A stretch of 64,000 bases of DNA, taken from contig CAVXFM010000017.1 in the NCBI GenBank assembly GCA_963760985.1, forward strand, positions 248,001 through 312,000. Reading direction: 5' to 3'. Of the stretch, positions 58,483 through 64,000 are shown in pieces. How positions within the stretch are numbered: position 1 is the stretch's first letter; each line of letters opens with the position of its first letter. A program made the translations under genes and the position numbers. The notes below the pieces were generated by a model. That model searched no databases. It worked only from the letters and a program-made list of their open reading frames with translations, and was not told the DNA's origin. This stretch comes from JACRDG01 sp963760985 (GTDB lineage: Bacteria; Desulfobacterota; Desulfomonilia; Desulfomonilales; Desulfomonilaceae).

Positions 58483-59700
58483 ATGCCCGAATTTGTCTGG
58501 AAAGCCAGGACTTCAGCCGGGAACGTTATCAAAGGTGAGATGAGTGAGGTCAATGAATCGGTTGTAGCTACCAAATTGAAGCGGATGAACTACACCGATA
58601 TCAAGGTGAAGAAGAAACCAAAGGATCTCTTTGCAAATATCGAATTTTTCCAGCCCAACGTCACCACTAAGGATATTGTTATTTTCACCCGGCAGTTCGC
58701 CACCATGATAGACGCCGGTTTGCCTCTGGTTCAGTGTCTCGAGATCCTGGCCTCCCAACAAGAAAATACCACCTTCAAGAAAGTCCTGAGCGCGGTAAAG
58801 GGCAGCGTGGAGGGCGGGAGCACATTTGCCGACGCGTTGCGGCAACATCCGAAAGTGTTTGATTCTCTTTTCTGCAACTTGGTACACGCCGGTGAGACAG
58901 GCGGTATTCTCGACACGATCTTGCGCAGGCTGTCTCAGTTCATGGAAAAATCTGAAGCGCTGAAGCGCAAGGTGAAGGGCGCCATGGTGTATCCGATAGT
59001 GGTTCTCATCATCGCTGTGGGCGTCGTAGGGATTCTCCTGGTCTTCGTTATCCCTGTTTTCAAGGAAATGTTCGCCGGCGCGGGACAGTCTCTCCCAGGA
59101 CCAACGCTGCTCGTTCTTGCTATGAGTGAGTTTTCGCAGAAATATTTCCTGCACATCGTGGTACTGATCGTCCTCTTTGTCCTTGGAATGAGACGATTTT
59201 ACGCGTGGCCAAAGGGAAGGTGGATCCTAGACACCATGTCGTTAAAAGCGCCGGTTCTCGGCGATCTTCTGCGCAAAGTCGCGGTGGCACGCTTCTGCGC
59301 AACCTTGGGGACAATGATCTCCAGTGGTGTGCCTATCCTGGATGCCCTTGAGATTACCGCCAGTACCGCAGGAAACGTGGTACTGGAGAAAGCCATCATG
59401 AACACCCGGTCGGCCATCGCTGAGGGCCGCACGATTGCCGAGCCTCTCATGGAAACCGGAGTCTTTCCCGGTATGGTCGTACGGATGATCGCCGTGGGCG
59501 AGGCCACAGGTGCTCTCGACGCGATGCTCTCCAAGATTGCGGAATTCTACGACGAAGAGGTGGACGCTGCAGTGGAGGCCATGACCCAGTTGATGGAGCC
59601 GATAATGATCGTGTTTCTCGGCGGGGTCTGCGGTGGAATGGTCATTGCCATGTATCTCCCCGTTTTCGGTATGGCCGGTGCGGTGACCTCGGGGAACTAG
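58483..59700 (+). CDS. pilC: Type IV pilus inner-membrane protein PilC
   Basis: 405 residues. It is the platform protein that works with PilB and PilT. Two T2SSF domains: DIVIFTRQFATMIDAGLPLV (about 67) and VARFCATLGTMISSGVPILD (about 270). Membrane segments are visible at about 165-190, 215-240 and 375-400. The N-terminal MPEFVWKARTSAGNVIKGEM is the usual start, with GGAGAA upstream. No pilin or PilD gene is in the window. Confidence 0.95.
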   Translation: MPEFVWKARTSAGNVIKGEMSEVNESVVATKLKRMNYTDIKVKKKPKDLFANIEFFQPNVTTKDIVIFTRQFATMIDAGLPLVQCLEILASQQENTTFKKVLSAVKGSVEGGSTFADALRQHPKVFDSLFCNLVHAGETGGILDTILRRLSQFMEKSEALKRKVKGAMVYPIVVLIIAVGVVGILLVFVIPVFKEMFAGAGQSLPGPTLLVLAMSEFSQKYFLHIVVLIVLFVLGMRRFYAWPKGRWILDTMSLKAPVLGDLLRKVAVARFCATLGTMISSGVPILDALEITASTAGNVVLEKAIMNTRSAIAEGRTIAEPLMETGVFPGMVVRMIAVGEATGALDAMLSKIAEFYDEEVDAAVEAMTQLMEPIMIVFLGGVCGGMVIAMYLPVFGMAGAVTSGN

Positions 59701-59719
59701 CAGAGCGTCCCGTAACGTC

Positions 59720-59758
59720 GCGGGCACTTGAATGGGCACTCGGGATGAAGGTGCCCGC
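59720..59758 (+). terminator. Hairpin downstream of pilC
   Basis: GCGGGCAC and GTGCCCGC form a perfect 8-base stem with a 23-base loop, 20 bases after the pilC stop. No U tract follows. Confidence 0.4.
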
Positions 59759-60654
59759 CTGGAGAAGCCTGTCGGGTGGCGCTCATTGCCATGAGAACTG
59801 TGTCACTCACGGCCGAGAGCGACAATGGTGCTCCTGACGCGGCGGGCATGGCATCCGACCTACGCGCCGACTGTGGCCGGTCGCACACCACGACGGACGA
59901 CGGTTGCTTTGGGTAATGCCTTTCATGTCGAGCCCTTTTCTTCTCGGTTCGGAAAGACATGGGCCATGCAACCTCAGCGCCGTGCGTGCGGCCGCCAACT
60001 CGAAAGCATGTTGCGGTTGAAGCAATGACTGCGACTGCTCCGCCCACAACCCGGCCCGCTGCCGGCAGTCGTACCGATTACGCCGAGTGCTCTGCACCGT
60101 CTTGGCCTACAGACAGCTGGTACAGCGGCGTTACTAGAGGATTGCATCAGCATCATTCCTTACTCCCGAAAAGGAAACAGTTCAGAGAGCAGCTAGAGGC
60201 CTCTCCAGGGCTCTGGGTCTTTTGAGGGGCACATTTACGGCTCGTCCGGCCCAAGCCGCCTGGGAATGCGCCTTTCGTACGGAGACCGAGCAGACGGAAG
60301 CCGACCGCCGCTTTGCACGACCACCATGAGGCTGCAGGAGGCCTCACGAGTTCTTCAGGGAGCGAAATTTCTTGTGAGAACCCCACGGAAGTCGTGCGAT
60401 AACAGTCGACTGACGACATCGAGGTCACCTGAAGTTTCGAGACCACTGCGGGAACAGAGAGAAAAACGTTCCTACCGTGTGGGACCTCCGAATCTGAAGG
60501 AGGCTACCTTTTCTCCGGCAATTCACCTCACCGGAGGCTCTTGTTCGATGAGCCGCGGAGCCCGCCCGACCCGCGGTAATGTGCGGGAGGTCCGAAAGCT
60601 CAGTCGTTCAAGCCGCACCGGACCCGGCTTCCTGCGCGCGCTTAGGCGATACAC

Positions 60655-60683
60655 TTGACTTTTTACCGCGGAAAGGATAAAAA
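60655..60683 (+). promoter_or_regulatory. Sigma-70-like promoter of lysS
   Basis: TTGACT (60655-60660), 17-base spacer, TAAAAA (60678-60683). Start near 60690, about 35 bases before the lysS start. No T-box was recognised. Confidence 0.6.
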
Positions 60684-60724
60684 CCCGGTTTGATTCAGGG
60701 TAGGAACTCAGGAGATACCAAACG

Positions 60725-62233
60725 TTGTCCGATCTTCCGTCGAAAACAAGAAAAAGCGTTGCTTCAAGCCTTACCGATGTGCGTCTACAGAAAGTTCAAG
60801 AACTGGAAAGCCTCGGGATTCCCGCGTTTGCTACCGGCTTTGTGCCGGACATGACTGCGGCAGGCTTCAAGGAAAAATTCGCCGACGCCTCCTTTGACGG
60901 TTCAGAACAGGCCGTACGGATGGCCGGCAGAATCATGGCCATGCGGTTGATCGGCAAGGCCTCCTTCATCAAGCTGCGTGATGGTTCGGGTGACTTCCAG
61001 GCCTATTTGAGTCGGGATATCCTGGGAACCGAGACCTACGGACTGATAAAGAAACTGGATGTCGGCGATATCGGGGGCTTTGTGGGAAAGCCATTTCGCA
61101 CTCGCACCGGCGAACTGAGCATTCTGGTGGACGAATTCAGACTCTTGACCAAATCGCTGAGGCCGCTCCCGGAAAAATGGCATGGCCTATCGGATGTGGA
61201 GACGCGCTATCGCCAGCGCTATTTGGATTTCATGGTCAACCCTGCGTCCAGAGAGATCGTCACGACCAGGAGCCGCATAATTTCGTATTTGAGAGATTTT
61301 CTGGAACAGAGCGGTTTTCTGGAAGTCGAGACACCCATGATGCAAGCGATCCCCGGCGGGGCCACCGCGAGCCCCTTTGAGACGTTTCATCATGCCCTGA
61401 GTCGCAAGCTCTATCTCCGGATAGCCCCGGAGCTTTACCTGAAGCGTTTGCTGGTCGGAGGATTCGAACGAGTATTCGAAATTAATAGAAATTTCAGAAA
61501 CGAAGGAATATCGACCCAGCACAACCCTGAATTCACCATGTTGGAGTTCTATCAGGCGTTCAGCACGTACGAGGACCTGATGGCCATGACCGAGGAGATG
61601 ATCTCCGGTTTGGCCCATCGCATCAAAGGAGGCTTCCGTTTTCCGTACGGGGAGCGGGAAATCGACCTTACTCCGCCGTGGGAGAGGAAGACCGTCCGGG
61701 AATTATTGCTGGAGCATCAGGTGCTCTCCGCTGAACAGATGGACGACCGCAACGCTGTGTTCATCAAGGCCGTGGAAAGCGGTTTGGAAGTTCGCAAAGA
61801 AGACTCCTTGGGCCGGTTGTGGATGGAGTTGTTCGATGAGTTTGTTGAGGACAAGCTATGGGGCCCGACTTTCGTGTACAAATATCCCGTGGAAGTGTCG
61901 CCTCTGGCCCGGCGCAACGAAGAAGACCCTACGGTGACCGACCGTTTCGAACTCTATATGTGCGGCAGGGAGTTGGCCAACGCGTTCACCGAACTTACCG
62001 ATCCTTTGGACCAGCGAAGCCGATTTGAGGAGCAGGCGGAGAAAAGGGCTTCAGGAGATGACGAGGCGCATTTTCTGGATGAGGATTTTCTCCGGGCCCT
62101 TGAATACGGAATGCCACCTGCTGCCGGCGAGGGTATCGGAATCGACAGACTCGTTATGTTGCTCACCAATTCTCATTCCATTCGCGACGTGATCCTCTTT
62201 CCTCACATGAGACCTGAAAAAGGGGTTGGATGA
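60725..62233 (+). CDS. lysS: Lysyl-tRNA synthetase, class II
   Basis: 502 residues, normal length. It charges tRNA-Lys. An N-terminal OB-fold anticodon-binding domain (RIMAMRLIGKASFIKLRDGS, about 70-175) precedes the class II core. Motif 1 is near LEVETPMMQAIPGGATASPF, motif 2 is FRNEGISTQHNPEFTMLEFY and motif 3 is GIGIDRLVMLLTNS. It starts at a TTG with CAGGAGA upstream. The stop overlaps a possible ATG of the next gene (ATGA), suggesting co-translation with lolC/E. Confidence 0.96.
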   Translation: MSDLPSKTRKSVASSLTDVRLQKVQELESLGIPAFATGFVPDMTAAGFKEKFADASFDGSEQAVRMAGRIMAMRLIGKASFIKLRDGSGDFQAYLSRDILGTETYGLIKKLDVGDIGGFVGKPFRTRTGELSILVDEFRLLTKSLRPLPEKWHGLSDVETRYRQRYLDFMVNPASREIVTTRSRIISYLRDFLEQSGFLEVETPMMQAIPGGATASPFETFHHALSRKLYLRIAPELYLKRLLVGGFERVFEINRNFRNEGISTQHNPEFTMLEFYQAFSTYEDLMAMTEEMISGLAHRIKGGFRFPYGEREIDLTPPWERKTVRELLLEHQVLSAEQMDDRNAVFIKAVESGLEVRKEDSLGRLWMELFDEFVEDKLWGPTFVYKYPVEVSPLARRNEEDPTVTDRFELYMCGRELANAFTELTDPLDQRSRFEEQAEKRASGDDEAHFLDEDFLRALEYGMPPAAGEGIGIDRLVMLLTNSHSIRDVILFPHMRPEKGVG

Positions 62234-62254
62234 ACCTGCCGTTTCGAAATCCGT

Positions 62255-63475
62255 ATGGGATTGCGATATATGAAGGCCAAGCGTAAGCAGGCCTTCATAT
62301 CGGTTATTAGCGCGTTCAGCGTTCTCGGCGTAATGCTGGGGGTGATGACTCTCATCATCGTTCTGGGCGTCATGAACGGCTTTGAAAAGGACTTGAAGGA
62401 GAAGATCCTCGGGACTGTTTCCCATCTGGTAGTGATGAGCCATTCCAGCAGATCGCTCACCGGGTGGCATCATTTGATGGATCGTATCAAGCTGTTCGAT
62501 GGAATTAAGGCAACGACGCCATATATATACGGACAGGCGATGCTGTCGACACGGGGCAGGGTCCGAGGAGTCATTGTTCGTGGTATAGATGCTCACACCG
62601 CGGGCAAGGTCATTTCTTTGCCGAAATACCTGACAAAAGAGTCTGAAGGGGCGGTGGCCGATCTCGTAGGTTCTGGTACCGGTCCTGCCGGCATTATCGT
62701 GGGGAAAGAGCTTGCCACGATGAACTCGCTCCGAATCGGCGACGTGGTGCAGCTCATTTCGCCGCAGGGCAAACGGACTCCCATTGGCGCGATACCTCGT
62801 GTCCAGAATTTCAAGATCGTAGGAATTTTCAAATCGGGTATGTACGAATTCGATGCAAATCTCGTGTACATGGGACTCGATCAGGCCCAGCAGTTTTTCG
62901 AAATGGGGAAGGGCGTCACGGGTATCGAAGTTACTTTGCAGGATATTTATCGGGCCCCGATACTCGGCAATCGCATCGAAGCGTCCCTGGGAACGGCCTT
63001 CTGGACCAGGACCTGGAAGGAGATGTACCGCAATCTTTTCAGCGCTCTCAAGCTGGAAAAGATCGCCATGTTTATCATCCTTACGTTTATTGTCCTCGTT
63101 GCTGCATTCAATATAGTGATATCATTGATTATGCTAGTAATGGAAAAGAGCCGGGATATTGCAGTTCTCAAGGCGCTGGGCGCCACATCCGACATGATCA
63201 TGCGCATTTTCATCGTCCAAGGGATGGTGGTGGGCTTTGTAGGGACTTTCCTGGGCGCGGTCGCAGGGATAGGTGGCGGAGCGCTGCTTGCCCGATACAG
63301 GATCATCGAACTCCCGGAGGATATCTATACCATCTCGACCCTGCCCGTGGCTATCAAGGGCTCGGACGTCCTGATCATATGCGGGGTGGCTCTTGCCATC
63401 TGCTTCCTTGCTACGGTGTACCCTTCTCTGCGAGCCGCTCGCCTGGAACCTGTGGAGGCGCTCCGCTATGAGTGA
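62255..63475 (+). CDS. lolC: Lipoprotein-releasing system permease LolC/LolE
   Basis: 406 residues, four membrane segments (about 20-45, 270-300, 320-345, 370-395) with a large periplasmic domain between the first two. KAKRKQAFISVISAFSVLG is the family N-terminus; MEKSRDIAVLKALGA is the FtsX-type loop contacting the ATPase. It extracts lipoproteins from the inner membrane with LolD. The ATG at 62255 lacks a Shine-Dalgarno. The ATG at 62230, overlapping the lysS stop as ATGA, would give MNLPF then, after removing one base near 62243, EIRMGLRYMKAKRKQ. The true start is probably 62230 with a small frameshift. LolC versus LolE cannot be told; a single-permease (LolCE-type) system is likely. Confidence 0.88.
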   Translation: MGLRYMKAKRKQAFISVISAFSVLGVMLGVMTLIIVLGVMNGFEKDLKEKILGTVSHLVVMSHSSRSLTGWHHLMDRIKLFDGIKATTPYIYGQAMLSTRGRVRGVIVRGIDAHTAGKVISLPKYLTKESEGAVADLVGSGTGPAGIIVGKELATMNSLRIGDVVQLISPQGKRTPIGAIPRVQNFKIVGIFKSGMYEFDANLVYMGLDQAQQFFEMGKGVTGIEVTLQDIYRAPILGNRIEASLGTAFWTRTWKEMYRNLFSALKLEKIAMFIILTFIVLVAAFNIVISLIMLVMEKSRDIAVLKALGATSDMIMRIFIVQGMVVGFVGTFLGAVAGIGGGALLARYRIIELPEDIYTISTLPVAIKGSDVLIICGVALAICFLATVYPSLRAARLEPVEALRYE

Positions 63476-64000
63476 GCCTTTGCTGTACGAGGTTTCAGAT
63501 CTCTGGAAAAGCTATTCCAATGGCATCAAGGAGGTCGAAGTCCTCCGAGGGATAAACTTCAGTGTAAGAGCCGGCGAGACCGTCGCGGTTACGGGGCCGT
63601 CCGGGGTGGGGAAGACCACCTTCCTTCACATCATCGGTCTCCTGGACAAACCTGTGAAAGGCCGCGTGGCGCTGGACGGTGTAGACACCGTCATCCTGAG
63701 CGAAGTGGAACGAGCCCGCATTCGCAACAAGCGCATTGGTTTTGTGTTCCAGTTCTTTCAGCTGTTGCCGGAATTTTCCGCACTTGAAAACGTGGTCATG
63801 CCGGGCCTGATAGCGGGAGAGAAGGAACGCCAACTCAAGAACAAGGCCCTGAGCCTTCTCGAAGAAGTGGGCTTGGCTCACCGGGCCAAGCACCGTCCGG
63901 GCGAACTTTCGGGCGGAGAACAACAGCGAGTCGCCATCGCACACGCCCTGGTCATGGACCCAGACGTCCTCCTGGCGGACGAACCAACGGGAAACCTCGA
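63468..64000 (+). CDS. lolD: Lipoprotein-releasing system ATPase LolD (3' end outside window)
   Basis: The gene runs off the window, so only about 177 residues are visible. ATG at 63468 overlaps the permease stop by 8 bases, a sign of coupling. Walker A GPSGVGKTTFLHIIG (about residue 43), Q-loop VFQFFQLLPEFSALENV, signature LSGGEQQRVAIAHAL and the start of Walker B (DVLLADEPTGNL) are present. LolD energises lipoprotein extraction with the permease encoded just upstream. Confidence 0.93.
   Translation, partial: MSEPLLYEVSDLWKSYSNGIKEVEVLRGINFSVRAGETVAVTGPSGVGKTTFLHIIGLLDKPVKGRVALDGVDTVILSEVERARIRNKRIGFVFQFFQLLPEFSALENVVMPGLIAGEKERQLKNKALSLLEEVGLAHRAKHRPGELSGGEQQRVAIAHALVMDPDVLLADEPTGNL

Larger units (their letters stand above)
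59701..60724. other. Long gap between pilC and lysS
   Basis: About 1 kb with no recognisable protein family and no tRNA. It contains a hairpin just after pilC (59720-59758) and the lysS promoter near its end. It could contain an unrecognised small RNA. Confidence 0.4.

Noticed and set aside
59701..60724. Small genes in the pilC-lysS gap
   Set aside because: Several frames of 60-130 codons exist on both strands, but all are Arg/Pro-rich, lack ribosome sites and match nothing I know.
1..64000. tRNA, rRNA, CRISPR or mobile element
   Set aside because: No tRNA arm patterns, direct-repeat/spacer series, transposase motifs or flanking inverted repeats were recognised by eye; a tRNA search program could still find something.

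Overview
The window looks like chromosomal DNA of a deltaproteobacterium (Desulfobacterota, perhaps close to Desulfomonile or the Syntrophobacteria). The lineage is inferred from gene content: very large hybrid sensor kinases, a Liv-type ABC operon that contains an acyl-CoA ligase, a 2-hydroxyacyl-CoA dehydratase/activase pair, a DUF362 ferredoxin protein, and pil and lol genes. I see no rRNA, tRNA, CRISPR array, transposase or prophage gene.

Layout. (1) 0.5-21.3 kb is a signalling island of six multidomain histidine kinases (562-3418, 3828-8843, 8857-10414, 10479-12239 on +; 12535-14781 and 15504-21272 on -). They carry many PAS, receiver, Hpt, GAF and DUF4388 modules, and none has a DNA-binding output domain. 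(2) 22-27.5 kb holds a pentapeptide-repeat protein, an HU protein with an operator-like inverted repeat in its promoter, a ChaN-like protein, acylphosphatase and DNA ligase LigA. (3) 27.8-35.5 kb (-) is livG-acyl-CoA ligase-livH-livM-livK-livF plus a small secreted protein. Divergent from it, 36.3-40.6 kb (+) encodes a methylglutaconyl-CoA-hydratase-like enzyme, an HMG-CoA-lyase-like protein lacking the usual catalytic Cys, and acetoacetyl-CoA synthetase. Together these look like an uptake-plus-catabolism module for branched-chain acids or amino acids. (4) 40.8-54.9 kb (mostly -) holds a fused dicarboxylate symporter/solute-binding protein next to a secreted histidine phosphatase, a dehydratase/activase pair that may be a double-cubane cluster protein system, purF-DUF2339-DUF3999, a Gln/Ala/Pro-rich secreted protein and a DUF362 protein. 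(5) 55.0-64.0 kb (+) carries pilB, pilT, pilC, lysS, lolC/E and the start of lolD, which runs off the end.

A striking property of this sequence is that eight genes are interrupted by 14 single-base frameshifts, with a possible fifteenth at the start of lolC/E. Most lie in short homopolymers, and in each case adding or removing one base restores a continuous conserved protein. This points to base-calling errors in the assembly rather than real pseudogenes, so I annotate these genes over their full span.

Several long intergenic stretches (for example 14782-15503, 21273-22084 and 59701-60724) hold no recognisable gene.
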